Notes: generated by a model not told the origin, from the letters alone. A DNA stretch of 64,000 nt from Bacillota bacterium (GCA_023443625.1 JAEZTQ010000045.1:1-64000), one strand, 5' to 3'; counted from the stretch's first letter, positions 53,461-62,656 are shown. Made by a program: numbers and translations.

Positions 53461-54198
53461 ATGGCAGACCAGGACCTAAACCACACCGCAGATATTATAA
53501 AAGCTGCATTACCATATGTTGATAGCAAGCTAAAAGGCATGGCAGAATTATTTGCCAAACTATTAGATTTAATGGGAAGTCTTAAATCAACAGCTAAGTC
53601 CGATACTTTGGCTGCCAGCGGCTTAAAGAGCACAAAAATCGATCTTGAAGGTCTTTTAAACGGTATTAGACCTGTTTGTACAAATAAAGAGAGAGAAATT
53701 GTAGATAAAATTCTAAATATATTTAATATAAAAAGAATGTTTGAAATGTATAATAATATGATGTCCGCTATGAATGTCATGCAGGAGTTCGGTGGGTTTA
53801 ACTTCGGTGATTCAGGTACCGCAAGCGATACAGATGATATTACCGGCAATTTTTCCAGTTCTAATTTCGAATCAATTTTTAAAGCCGCCAGCACTAATTT
53901 TGAAAATGAAACTCCTAATACAGTTGACGAAGAAAAAGAAGGGGAAGACCCTTCCAATAGCTTTAATCCATTTATTGAAAATAACCTCAAAGAAGATACC
54001 CCTGCTGGAAGCCCAATACATGCAGATAACCCCAATAAGACAATTAACCCCATGAATAATAAGATGGTTGATATGCTGAAAGCCATGATTCCCCCAGAAC
54101 AAATGAGTACCTTTGAAAACCTTAGCATGCTTTTAAATACTATGTCATATGATGATACTAGTAAAGAAAATGAAAATAAGGAGCAAATTGATGGCTGA
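53461..54198 (+). CDS. Unknown protein with helical N-terminus and acidic linker
   Basis: A 245-residue soluble protein I cannot assign. About 1-115 is helical and mildly hydrophobic (ALPYVDSKLKGMAELFAKLL, IFNIKRMFEMYNNMMSAMN). About 120-190 is Ser/Asp/Glu/Asn-rich and likely disordered. About 195-230 is a methionine-rich helix (MVDMLKAMIPPEQMSTFENL). The next gene starts inside its end. Similar Met-rich helical proteins are seen in spore-forming Lachnospiraceae (impression, not searched). Confidence 0.65.
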   Translation: MADQDLNHTADIIKAALPYVDSKLKGMAELFAKLLDLMGSLKSTAKSDTLAASGLKSTKIDLEGLLNGIRPVCTNKEREIVDKILNIFNIKRMFEMYNNMMSAMNVMQEFGGFNFGDSGTASDTDDITGNFSSSNFESIFKAASTNFENETPNTVDEEKEGEDPSNSFNPFIENNLKEDTPAGSPIHADNPNKTINPMNNKMVDMLKAMIPPEQMSTFENLSMLLNTMSYDDTSKENENKEQIDG

Positions 54199-54466
54199 TG
54201 CCTCTTGGACCAATAATCCAAAGATAAAGAATATCGACCCCCGCAAGCTTGCCATTTTACTAGATTTGATGAAAGAAGCTGAGGGAAAACCAATGGATAA
54301 ATTACTACCTTTATTAATGAGCACAAATAAAAAGCTACAGCAGCAAAATCTAACCTTTTCCAAAGATGAAAGTGATCTTATGATTGATATTCTTACGAAG
54401 AATTTAACAGCAAAAGAAAAAGCACAATTTGAAATGATAAAAAAGATGATGTCCACTATGAAGTAA
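54191..54466 (+). CDS. Small helical protein coupled to the preceding gene
   Basis: Ninety-one residues, unknown function. ATG 54191 overlaps the previous stop by eight bases and has AAGGAG upstream, indicating translational coupling. The protein is helical, with IDPRKLAILLDLMKEAEGKP and a C-terminal Lys/Met-rich helix that echoes the Met-rich end of its partner, so the two may form a complex (inference). Confidence 0.65.
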   Translation: MADASWTNNPKIKNIDPRKLAILLDLMKEAEGKPMDKLLPLLMSTNKKLQQQNLTFSKDESDLMIDILTKNLTAKEKAQFEMIKKMMSTMK

Positions 54467-54482
54467 TACCTAAACTATTAAG

Positions 54483-54558
54483 GGGGCTGTTACATATACA
54501 GGGACTTAGGTTATGAAGTCATATATCATAAGCCTAATCCTTTGTATGTAACAGCCCC
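54483..54558. terminator. Long palindromic terminator or small mobile element
   Basis: GGGGCTGTTACATA pairs with TATGTAACAGCCCC, and the stem continues with GGGACTTAGG/CCTAATCC and TTATGA/TCATAA. It separates convergent genes, so it works as a bidirectional terminator. Its ends resemble those of the 58186-58358 element (GGGGCTGTTG), hinting at an insertion origin. Confidence 0.65.
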
Positions 54559-54572
54559 AATCTTAAGATAGG

Positions 54573-56909
54573 TTACTTCCAGATATCATCAAAATATTCC
54601 TTTATGGATCTATCACTAGAGAATTTACCTGCATTCGCCGTGTTAAGTAAACATTTTCTACGGAAGGAATACATATCAGAATAATCTCTATTAGCAGTAA
54701 GCTTAGCCTCACAATAGGGGATAAAATCCAGTAGCAGATAGTAATGATCCCCTTTATGCCAACTTGCTCCATCAAGGATTGCATGATAGAGTTCTTTAAA
54801 CATTCCTGTATCAGCATCATCAAAGGTACCATCAATAAGCGTATCAAGTACTCTCTTCACTCTAGGGTTTTGTTCGTAAATTTCTCTTGGATTATAAGAG
54901 CTTTCAATATCTTTAATGTCCTCAACTCTTGCACCAAAGATATAATTATTCTCTATGCCCGCTTGTTCAACAATTTCAACATTTGCGCCGTCATAGGTTC
55001 CTAGGGTTACTGCTCCATTGAGCATAAATTTCATATTGCCAGTGCCGGAAGCCTCAGTGCCTGCCGTTGATATCTGCTCTGAAATATCTGCTGCAGGCGT
55101 CAACTTCTCTGCATAGGATACATTATAGTTCTGAACAAAGACCACCTTAAGCTTATCCTTGACCCCTTCATCCTCATCAATACACTTAGCAATTTCATTG
55201 ATAAATTTAATTATTCCTTTTGCTCTAAAGTATCCAGGCGCCGATTTTGCACCAAAAATAAACACAGTAGGATTAAACTCCTGTATTCTTCCATCTTTTA
55301 GCCCGAAATAGATATCCAAAATAGAAAATGCATTTAATAACTGACGTTTGTATTCATGAAGACGTTTTACCTGTATGTCATAAATGAAATCCGGATTGAT
55401 TTTTATTCCTTCATGTTTAAAGATATATTCTGCCAACTGTATTTTCTTAATGCGTTTAATATCATTAAATTGCTTAATTACTGTTTTGTCATTCCCATAT
55501 TTCTCCAAATCACAAAGCCGCTCTAAATCGGTAATCCAAGAGCTTCCTATCTTGTCAGTTATAAAGCCTGACAATTCCATATTAGCGATAGCAAGCCATC
55601 TGCGTTGGGTGATTCCATTGGTTTTATTATTAAAACGTTCAGGATATATCTCATACCAATCCTTAAGTACATCCTTCTTCAGTATATCTGTATGAAGGGC
55701 GGCAACGCCATTGGTAGAATGGCTAGCACACACAGCTAATCTTGCCATATGAATTGTATCTCCTTCGATAATTAAATAGGGTTGATGAGCTTGCCAGCTA
55801 TCCTTACCAAAAGCATTCAACTCCTTAAGAAGAGCCTTTTGAATTAATAAAATGTATTTAAATATCTTAGGTATGACTGACTTAAATAGTCCTGTATTCC
55901 ATTTTTCCAAAGCTTCAGACATCACTGTATGATTTGTATAGGCAAAGGTTTCTTTAGCAATCCGAAAGGCCTTAGCAAAGGTCATCTTCTGTTCTTCCAT
56001 AAAAATTCGGATTAATTCCGGAATTGCTACAACAGGATGGGTATCATTAAGCTGAATAGCATACTCCGATGAAAAGTGAGAAAAATCATCTCCGAATTGC
56101 ACCTTATATTTCTTTACAATATCCTTCAAGGTTGCTGATGAGAAGAAATATTCTTGCTTAAGTCTAAGTTTTTTTCCTTCCTCTGTACTGTCATTGGGAT
56201 AGAGAAGGCTGCTGATTGCTTCGGCTTCATTTTTATTTTTAAAAGCTTTATCATATTTTTGTTGATTAAATAAGTCAAAATTAAAATCTTCTATAGGCTC
56301 CGCCTGCCATAGACGTAGAGTATTAACCTTTCTGTTACCATAGCCTATGATTGGCATGTCATAAGGAACGGCATATACTGACTGTCCCTTGAAATCAATT
56401 CTTACCTTTTCCTCTTCCCTGCGTATGGACCAGGGATCTCCAAATTGCTGCCAGTCATCCGGTATTTCTTTCTGAAAACCATTTTCAAAATATTGTTTGA
56501 AGAGGCCATACTTATATCGAATACCATAACCATTCATGGTAATCCCTATGGTTGCTGCTGAATCTAAATAGCAAGCTGCCAGACGTCCCAGTCCACCATT
56601 GCCCAGTGCAGCATCCTCTATATCTTCAAACATGCGAATGTCCAGGTTATTTTCACTCATAAGCTCATTAAATTGGTTCAGCAATCCCATATTATACAAA
56701 TTACTGTAAATCAATCTGCCAACGAGAAATTCTGCGGATAGATAACACACCTTTTTATCAGGGGAATTAAGACTCCATTCCTTGTTAAGGTTATTCCTTG
56801 CTGCCTTGGAAACAGCCTGATACATCTCGATGGCACCCGCTTCCTTAATTGTCTTTTGATATTCTAATTCAAGTATTGCAATAACATTTGATTTAAAGTT
56901 ACTTTCCAT
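54573..56909 (-). CDS. glgP: Glycogen/maltodextrin phosphorylase
   Basis: Releases glucose-1-phosphate from alpha-1,4-glucans. The 778 residues show GNGGLGRLAACYLDS (about 105-119), the active-site region FIFGAKSAPGY, and the PLP lysine in EASGTGNMKFMLNGA (about 645-659). Slightly shorter than the roughly 810-residue norm, without visible truncation. RBS AGGAGG. No other glycogen genes are next to it. Confidence 0.94.
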   Translation of the reverse strand: MESNFKSNVIAILELEYQKTIKEAGAIEMYQAVSKAARNNLNKEWSLNSPDKKVCYLSAEFLVGRLIYSNLYNMGLLNQFNELMSENNLDIRMFEDIEDAALGNGGLGRLAACYLDSAATIGITMNGYGIRYKYGLFKQYFENGFQKEIPDDWQQFGDPWSIRREEEKVRIDFKGQSVYAVPYDMPIIGYGNRKVNTLRLWQAEPIEDFNFDLFNQQKYDKAFKNKNEAEAISSLLYPNDSTEEGKKLRLKQEYFFSSATLKDIVKKYKVQFGDDFSHFSSEYAIQLNDTHPVVAIPELIRIFMEEQKMTFAKAFRIAKETFAYTNHTVMSEALEKWNTGLFKSVIPKIFKYILLIQKALLKELNAFGKDSWQAHQPYLIIEGDTIHMARLAVCASHSTNGVAALHTDILKKDVLKDWYEIYPERFNNKTNGITQRRWLAIANMELSGFITDKIGSSWITDLERLCDLEKYGNDKTVIKQFNDIKRIKKIQLAEYIFKHEGIKINPDFIYDIQVKRLHEYKRQLLNAFSILDIYFGLKDGRIQEFNPTVFIFGAKSAPGYFRAKGIIKFINEIAKCIDEDEGVKDKLKVVFVQNYNVSYAEKLTPAADISEQISTAGTEASGTGNMKFMLNGAVTLGTYDGANVEIVEQAGIENNYIFGARVEDIKDIESSYNPREIYEQNPRVKRVLDTLIDGTFDDADTGMFKELYHAILDGASWHKGDHYYLLLDFIPYCEAKLTANRDYSDMYSFRRKCLLNTANAGKFSSDRSIKEYFDDIWK

Positions 56910-57427
56910 CCCATCCTCCTGTTTACATAAGAAAGTTTTTAATCCCTTTTCAATTCTACCTTGCCTTCTGTTACTAAGAAATACTTATTACTTTACTTAA
57001 TAAAACTTATCAGTAAATGAAACTCAAAGCCTTAGATATTTTCGTAAATTTTCGTATTACTTAGCACAGAATAACATTTTTAACTAATTATGTCAATACC
57101 AAATGCAAAATTAATACTCATAGCCGAATTATCACTAAATATGATACATTTCATCCCTATAATCAAAGACGAAACTTATAAATGGTAAAATCTAAGTTAT
57201 ATTCTACAATATGCTATAAAGCCTTATTGTGATAGATGTACTTACATAGAACCCCAGGGGATTGCGAAGCAATATACATCCTTGCCGCAAGGTTGGCATG
57301 CAATATTTATTATGTTATAGGACACAATTTCTATAAGATAATAAAAACCAGCTAAATTTATATGAATGTACCTCATTCACATAAATTCAGCTGGTCCTTA
57401 AGAGAATCATCTAAAATAATTGTATTT
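56910..57427. other. 518-bp intergenic region with small hairpins
   Basis: Holds the glgP promoter region near the left end and the pgsA terminator near the right. At 57252-57292 three short hairpins follow one another (CCCC/GGGG, ATTGC/GCAAT, CCTTG/CAAGG), then GGCATGCAATATT. The style resembles the dispersed hairpin element but the sequence differs. No gene was seen. Confidence 0.5.
57348..57394 (-). terminator. Terminator after pgsA
   Basis: CCAGCTAAATTTAT pairs with ATAAATTCAGCTGG, extended by GAATG/CATTC. On the minus strand it runs into GGTTTTTATT, about 35 bases past the pgsA stop. Confidence 0.85.
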
Positions 57428-57997
57428 TTATAATTTCTGATACAGCTTAATATATTCATTAATGTATAATAGGAAGGAAAGTAATAAAAAGCCACCACAG
57501 ACAAGCATCAATGAATTTACTGCAATGGGATTGAGTGAAGGTAATGAGACCAGTACCAGCATAACAGCATAGAATACAGTTGTAGATACTTTTCCAAACC
57601 ATTTTGCTCCATTTAGCTTGGTACCTTTCTTTAACATTACTATTCCAGCCACCAATAAGAATAATTGCATCAGTACAAATAGTATCAATAATAAGAACAT
57701 CCATTTGATTTTTACAACTAAAACAAAAATAAGTGCTGCTTGTGTCAGTTTATCCGCTAAAGGATCAATCAGTTTTCCTAGCTCCGTTATCATGTTAAAT
57801 TTACGTGCAATAAAGCCATCCATAAAATCCGTTATTCCTGATAGGAGTATAATAACTGCCGCTCTCATATATTCTCTAGGATAAGTAGCTCTCATATAAA
57901 AGAATACAAATACCGGAATTAACAAAAATCTTATATAGCATAAAATATTAGGTATTTTAAACAAATCCTTTTTTGAAAATTTCGTTATTAATTTCAT
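57428..57997 (-). CDS. pgsA: CDP-diacylglycerol-glycerol-3-phosphate phosphatidyltransferase
   Basis: Makes phosphatidylglycerophosphate in the membrane. The 189 residues have about five hydrophobic segments and the CDP-alcohol phosphotransferase motif D-G-(x)2-A-R-(x)8-G-(x)3-D-(x)3-D, seen as MDGFIARKFNMITELGKLID then PLAD. The N-terminus IPNILCYIRFLLIPVFVF is typical. Monocistronic. Confidence 0.9.
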   Translation of the reverse strand: MKLITKFSKKDLFKIPNILCYIRFLLIPVFVFFYMRATYPREYMRAAVIILLSGITDFMDGFIARKFNMITELGKLIDPLADKLTQAALIFVLVVKIKWMFLLLILFVLMQLFLLVAGIVMLKKGTKLNGAKWFGKVSTTVFYAVMLVLVSLPSLNPIAVNSLMLVCGGFLLLSFLLYINEYIKLYQKL

Positions 57998-58185
57998 GAT
58001 TTCTCCCTTATCGTTATGCGTTATGTTATATGATTTCTAATATTATTTTATGCTCCGTATTCATAAAATCTCATGAATAGAACTCCCACATTGTATTTTA
58101 TCATAAAATATTTCAATATGGTAGAAAAATTTGATATATCCTTGTTATATCCAAAGTTTAGATAAAATAACACTAATACACAAAC

Positions 58186-58358
58186 AAGGGCTGTTGCTAA
58201 ACATCATATCTCTTTATTCCTGTAAGTATTACCCCTGTCTTTTGGATATTTCATGAACAAGCAGCTGCTATCAGGTGCTTAGTTACACAGAAAAATATAA
58301 AAGATGCAAGGTTATGCTTACAAAAAATTATAGATAATGAATTTATCAACAGCCCCTT
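58186..58358. mobile_element. Putative 173-bp MITE-like element
   Basis: Bounded by imperfect inverted ends AAGGGCTGTTGCTAAACATC and AAGGGGCTGTTGATAAATTC (the second read from the right). The interior has no coding frame. Ends of this style are seen in some insertion sequences (IS1182-like, from memory). No clear target duplication was found. It lies between pgsA and leuS, both leftward, and could also serve as a leuS terminator. Confidence 0.4.
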
Positions 58359-58369
58359 ATAACACTATT

Positions 58370-60778
58370 CTATTTAACTACAATATTAACAATTTTACCC
58401 GGTACATAGATTTCTTTTACGATTGTTCCCGTCAATTTATCAGCCAGCGCTTCTTTTGATGCCAGGATAATATCATCCTTTGTTGCATCTGCTAGAGCCT
58501 TTATAGTTGTTTTGGTCTTGCCATTGATTTGTACTGCAATTTCGATCTCATTGTCCTTCATCTTCTCTTCGTCATATTCAGGCCAACTATTTTCAAATAC
58601 AGTGGAGCTATGACCCAACTGTTCCCACAGCTCCTCGCTGACATGTGGGATGAAGGGAGCAAGTAAAACAACCGCTGTCTCTAGGGTTTCCTTATCAATG
58701 GACCCAGTCTTCTTAACCATATCCATCATCTTATTGTTATATTCCATAAAACCACTAATTACGGTATTTAAGCTAAAAGTCTCAAGTCTTGTAGTAATAT
58801 CATAAATCATGCGATGGCGTAGTTTTTCCATCTCCTTAGTAGGCACAGTTGTAGTGTCTTTATTCTCCATAACAAGATTGTAGAATCGGTTAATGAAGCG
58901 GAAAACACCGTCAATTCCTCTGTCATCCCACTCTGAATCCAGTTCCGGTGGTCCTACAAAGAGCTCATACATTCTTAAGGAATCACAACCATAATCATTT
59001 ACAAGGTCATCTGGCGATACAACATTACCTTTTGACTTACTCATCTTAGCACCATTCTTACCAATCATACCCTGATTAAAGAGCTTGGTGAAGGGTTCAT
59101 CAAAATCTACAACACCGATATCGTATAAGAATTTTGTATAAAATCTGGAGTAAAGCAAGTGTAGTACCGCATGCTCCACACCACCGATATACATGTCAAC
59201 TGGCAGAAACTCCTTGGCTTTTTCTTTAGAAACTAGTTCCTTATCATTCTGACTATCTACATAACGTAGGAAATACCAAGAAGAACCAGCCCATTGAGGC
59301 ATGGTATTGGTCTCTCTTTTTGCAGGAGCCTTACATACAGGACAGGTAGTATTTACCCACTCATGTATATCTGCTAGGGGTGATTCTCCAGTACCTGTGG
59401 GCTGATATTTTTCAACCACAGGTAAAAGTAAAGGAAGCTGATCCTCAGGTACAGGTACTGCCCCACAGTGTTCACAGTGAACAATGGGAATTGGCTCTCC
59501 CCAATATCGTTGTCTGGAGAATACCCAGTCACGAAGTTTGTAGTTCACAGTCTTCTTACCAATACCCATCTTATCTAACATATCAGGAACTTCCATCTTA
59601 GCCTTGTTAGAATCCATTCCTGTCCATTCTCCGGAATTAATCATAATACCCGCTTCTGTGTAAGCTTCGGTCATATTAGGATTTTCTTTACCATCAGGAG
59701 AGATTACCTGAACAATAGGAATATTAAATTTTCTTGCAAAATCAAAGTCTCTGTCATCATGAGCAGGAACACACATGATGGCACCAGTACCATAATCAGC
59801 AAGTACATAATCAGATAACCAAATAGGAATGGTCTTGCCTGTGATAGGGTTGATGGCATAGCTTCCAGTAAATACACCGGTCTTCTCTTTATCCTGCATA
59901 CGATCTACAGAAGATCTCATGGAAGACTTGAAGATATAATCTTCTACCTCTGCCTTTGTCTCCTTATTTGCAAGCTCCTTTGCCATCTCATGTTCAGGAG
60001 CTAGAACCATGAAGGTTGCACCATAGAGGGTATCCGGTCTGGTGGTATAGACCCGTATTGCTTTATCTGTACCATCAACTTTAAAATCTACCTCTGCACC
60101 ATAGCTCTTACCAATCCAGTCAGACTGCATCTTCTTAACCTTCTCAGGCCAATCCAGCTTATTCAAGTCTTCTAATAGACGCTCTGCATAAGCAGTTATT
60201 TTCAACATCCATTGTTTTAAATTCTTCTTGGTAACTGAGGAACCACAACGTTCGCATCCGCCATTCACCACTTCCTCATTGGCAAGACCTGTCTTACAGG
60301 AAGGACACCAGTTAATGGGCATTTCCTTCTCATAAGCTAAACCAGCTTTAAACATCTTGACAAAGATCCACTGGGTCCATTTATAGAAATTAGGGTCTGT
60401 GGTATTAACCTCCATATCCCAGTCGTAGATTGCTGCAATTTCATTAATCTGTCGTTTAATATTTGCTACGTTCTCCGCAGTAGATTTACTTGGGTGAACT
60501 CCCATCTTAATAGCATAGTTTTCAGCAGGTAGACCAAAAGCATCCCATCCCATTGGATGAACAAGATAATGTCCCTTTAATATCTTATACCTGCTCCATA
60601 CATCACTTATTACATACCCTCTCCAATGCCCTACATGCAAACCGCTACCGGAGGGATAAGGAAACATATCAAGACAGTAATATTTCGGTTTCTTACCATC
60701 ATTAACGTTAATAGGATTAGCTTCCCAATACTTTCTCCATTTCTTTTCAATTTCCTTATAATTATAAGGTGCTGCCAT
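58370..60778 (-). CDS. leuS: Leucyl-tRNA synthetase
   Basis: Charges tRNA(Leu). The 802-residue class I synthetase has the HIGH-type PSGSGLHVGHWRGY near 45, a Cys-rich zinc segment (CPSCKTGLANEEVVNGGCERC), an editing domain in the middle and AKMSKSKGNV near 600. ATG 60778 with AGGAGG is the start; the extra upstream frame is leader. Expression is controlled by the T-box leader, with a repeat element inserted between leader and gene. Confidence 0.96.
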   Translation of the reverse strand: MAAPYNYKEIEKKWRKYWEANPINVNDGKKPKYYCLDMFPYPSGSGLHVGHWRGYVISDVWSRYKILKGHYLVHPMGWDAFGLPAENYAIKMGVHPSKSTAENVANIKRQINEIAAIYDWDMEVNTTDPNFYKWTQWIFVKMFKAGLAYEKEMPINWCPSCKTGLANEEVVNGGCERCGSSVTKKNLKQWMLKITAYAERLLEDLNKLDWPEKVKKMQSDWIGKSYGAEVDFKVDGTDKAIRVYTTRPDTLYGATFMVLAPEHEMAKELANKETKAEVEDYIFKSSMRSSVDRMQDKEKTGVFTGSYAINPITGKTIPIWLSDYVLADYGTGAIMCVPAHDDRDFDFARKFNIPIVQVISPDGKENPNMTEAYTEAGIMINSGEWTGMDSNKAKMEVPDMLDKMGIGKKTVNYKLRDWVFSRQRYWGEPIPIVHCEHCGAVPVPEDQLPLLLPVVEKYQPTGTGESPLADIHEWVNTTCPVCKAPAKRETNTMPQWAGSSWYFLRYVDSQNDKELVSKEKAKEFLPVDMYIGGVEHAVLHLLYSRFYTKFLYDIGVVDFDEPFTKLFNQGMIGKNGAKMSKSKGNVVSPDDLVNDYGCDSLRMYELFVGPPELDSEWDDRGIDGVFRFINRFYNLVMENKDTTTVPTKEMEKLRHRMIYDITTRLETFSLNTVISGFMEYNNKMMDMVKKTGSIDKETLETAVVLLAPFIPHVSEELWEQLGHSSTVFENSWPEYDEEKMKDNEIEIAVQINGKTKTTIKALADATKDDIILASKEALADKLTGTIVKEIYVPGKIVNIVVK

Positions 60779-60808
60779 AATAATTCCTCCTATAAAATTA
60801 TATCCTAT

Positions 60809-60890
60809 AACAAAGAGTTTGCCTTGCAAACTCTTGCGCCGCAAAAGCGTCGCATTTATGCGATATATTTCCATACTTTTGCGTGCGCAT
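60809..60890. repeat. Hairpin-rich dispersed element, copy 2
   Basis: Partner of 47522-47604. Here the first stem is AGAGTTTGC/GCAAACTCT, where the other copy has CG pairs: both sides changed together. The third stem TCGCA/TGCGA likewise stays paired. It is flanked by CCTATAAAATTATATCCTATA (60790-60810) and an ATTTTATAGGA/TCCTATAAAGT inverted repeat (60903-60930). It lies in the leuS mRNA leader between T-box terminator and start codon. Confidence 0.8.
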
Positions 60891-60937
60891 CCTAATTTTT
60901 TTATTTTATAGGATGCTCTTTCCTATAAAGTAAAAAA

Positions 60938-61200
60938 ACCTCCCGTCTCACATAAAGAGACGAAAGGTTAGCTTCCGTGGTACCACTCTGTTTCGTATAC
61001 AAATCAATATAACTATAAATTCTCTAATATGAAAATAAACAGTCTATAATTTGCTGCGCACTTTATTTCGATAACGGGAATCCCGCTCTGACCTACTTAA
61101 CTTCAATCAGAGAGCTCAAAGGCGAGTTGGGAGTCTGTTGCTACTGCCTTCCACCACCCGGCAGCTCTCTGTAAGCCCATTGTCTCTTATTACTCCTTGT
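60938..61200 (-). ncRNA. T-box leader of leuS
   Basis: On the minus strand a stem I region begins CAGAGAGCTGCCGGG and closes GAGCTCTCTG. The T-box itself is AGAGTGGTACCACGGAAGC (near 60971-60989). The terminator AACCTTTCGTCTC/GAGACGGGAGGTT follows with a T run (60938-60969). Candidate specifier codon: CUC (Leu) at 61124-61126, uncertain. Uncharged tRNA(Leu) should favour the antiterminator. Confidence 0.92.
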
Positions 61201-61236
61201 CAATGCTTCTTTATTATTTAATTCATAATACTATTT

Positions 61237-61265
61237 AATATAAACTTGACTATTACTTTTGTCAA
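61237..61265 (-). promoter_or_regulatory. Promoter of the leuS T-box transcript
   Basis: On the minus strand TTGACA (61260-61265), 17-base spacer, TATATT (61237-61242), just upstream of the T-box leader. The sequence also overlaps the start region of the divergent DedA gene's promoter zone. Confidence 0.75.
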
Positions 61266-61320
61266 GTTTTTTGTTATCATGAATATATTTAAATAAATAT
61301 TTCTAACTCTGGGAGCCTTT

Positions 61321-61941
61321 ATGAATCAATTACTCAATTTTATCAAAGATTATGGCTCTACTGCTATATTTATCATAATCTTGCTGGAATATGCCTGCTT
61401 TCCTGTATCCAGTGAAATCGTTCTTCCCTTTTCTGGTGCTGTAGCCTCAATTAATAACACGAATTTTCTTTTTATTCTATTCTTAAGTGTCATCGCAGGA
61501 TTAATCGGCACAGGAATCTGTTATACCATTGGTTGGTTTGGAGGAGGTGCCTTGCTTACCGCCATAAGCCGCAAATTTCCTAAGACAAAAAAGGGAATTG
61601 ACTCTGCCTACAAAAGATTCAAGGAGTATGGGGCTGCAACCGTTTGTATTTGCAGAGTAATTCCACTAGTTCGAACTTACATAGCTCTAGTAGCCGGTGC
61701 TGCCAGGTTAAACCCCCTTACCTATTTTTCTGCCTCTGCCATCGGCATTACAATCTGGAATACCTTACTAATGGGTCTAGGTTATATTTTAGGAGAAAAT
61801 TATCGAAAAGTAGGTGAATATTACATCCGCTATAAACATAATCTTATTCCTGTTTTTATTATCTTTGCTTTAATCCTCATAGCAAAATTGATTCATGGTA
61901 AAAGAAAAAGACAAAGGAGCCTAAATTCTGATTCTTTGTGA
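61321..61941 (+). CDS. DedA family membrane protein
   Basis: A 206-residue membrane protein with about five hydrophobic segments. DedA features are present: E-Y-A-C-F-P-V-S-S-E-I-V-L-P near 23 and the Arg-containing C-R-V-I-P-L-V-R-T-Y-I-A-L-V-A-G-A near 118. The family is linked to lipid carrier (C55-P or phosphatidylethanolamine) flipping and membrane potential. RBS GGGAG. The basic tail is normal. Confidence 0.88.
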   Translation: MNQLLNFIKDYGSTAIFIIILLEYACFPVSSEIVLPFSGAVASINNTNFLFILFLSVIAGLIGTGICYTIGWFGGGALLTAISRKFPKTKKGIDSAYKRFKEYGAATVCICRVIPLVRTYIALVAGAARLNPLTYFSASAIGITIWNTLLMGLGYILGENYRKVGEYYIRYKHNLIPVFIIFALILIAKLIHGKRKRQRSLNSDSL

Positions 61942-61955
61942 TTTAGGTTAAAACA

Positions 61956-61997
61956 AAGGCAGACGCTGCTTAAAATATTATAAGCTGTGCCTGCCTT
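61956..61997. terminator. Bidirectional terminator between DedA and the DtxR-like gene
   Basis: AAGGCAGACGCTGCTT pairs imperfectly with AAGCTGTGCCTGCCTT around an AT loop, lying between two converging genes. Confidence 0.65.
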
Positions 61998-62032
61998 ATA
62001 GAATATATTAAATATCATAGATGTATTAAATA

Positions 62033-62395
62033 TCATAGATTTAATAAATAGTTCTTAATTCCCCGAAAGGTTTCCTCACTGATAACGTGTTCTATTCTAC
62101 AGGCATCCTCTTCTGCAGTATTTAAAGTCACACCAGCCGTCTTCATCAAAAATTCAGTTAAAAGCTCATGTCTTTCATATACACTGTCGGCTTTCTTTTT
62201 ACCCGTCTTTGTCAGCTTTATATTACCCTCAGGGTCGATTGTGATTAAACCATCTTCTTTTAAAATCCCAACCGCACGGCTTACACTAGGTTTGCTATAG
62301 TCAAGCTCTCTTGCAATATCAATTGATCTTACTACACCATTACGCTTACTCAAAACCAGTATTGTTTCCAGATAATTTTCACCTGATTCGTGCAA
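62033..62395 (-). CDS. DtxR/MntR family metalloregulator
   Basis: A 120-residue winged helix repressor: ENYLETILVLSKRNGVVRSIDIARELDYSKPSVSRAV at the N-terminus, then a dimer/metal domain with ERHELLTEFL and EEDACRIEHVIS, where Glu, Cys and His would bind Fe(II) or Mn(II). It starts at TTG 62395 after GAAGGAGG. No SH3-like third domain, as in MntR. Last of the iron-transport cluster; it probably senses iron. Confidence 0.9.
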   Translation of the reverse strand: MHESGENYLETILVLSKRNGVVRSIDIARELDYSKPSVSRAVGILKEDGLITIDPEGNIKLTKTGKKKADSVYERHELLTEFLMKTAGVTLNTAEEDACRIEHVISEETFRGIKNYLLNL

Positions 62396-62455
62396 AGCGG
62401 TACCTCCTTCTCTAGTAATAGCTTAATCATACCGCATTTTATAAAAACTATCCAG

Positions 62456-62632
62456 CTATTTATTCTTATGCAGACTTCCCATTTCCTCTGGGTGGCATAA
62501 GGATGAAGACGAGCAACCTCCGCAACCACTGCCACAACCGACACTTTTCCCTTCACGACGATTTTTGACAAAACGTACTCCCAGGAAGGCCAGGAAGGCA
62601 ATAATGATACCAATTACAATAAAATCTATCAT
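62456..62632 (-). CDS. FeoB-associated Cys-rich membrane protein
   Basis: A 58-residue protein with one N-terminal transmembrane helix (IVIGIIIAFLAFLGVRFV), a basic stretch, then the Cys/Gly cluster VGCGSGCGGCSSSSLC. It matches the small FeoB-associated family placed after feoB in Firmicutes. The Cys residues may handle Fe(II). ATG 62632 is preferred over GTG 62638, which sits too close to the RBS GGAG. Confidence 0.88.
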   Translation of the reverse strand: MIDFIVIGIIIAFLAFLGVRFVKNRREGKSVGCGSGCGGCSSSSLCHPEEMGSLHKNK

Positions 62633-62656
62633 ATGCACAGCTCCTTTCTTACTCCA

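Noticed and set aside
53415..54326. 303-codon frame on the minus strand opposite the unknown pair
   Set aside because: The opposite strand has good RBS, coupled starts and a sensible amino acid composition; the minus frame is Ser/Leu/Ile-rich with no RBS.
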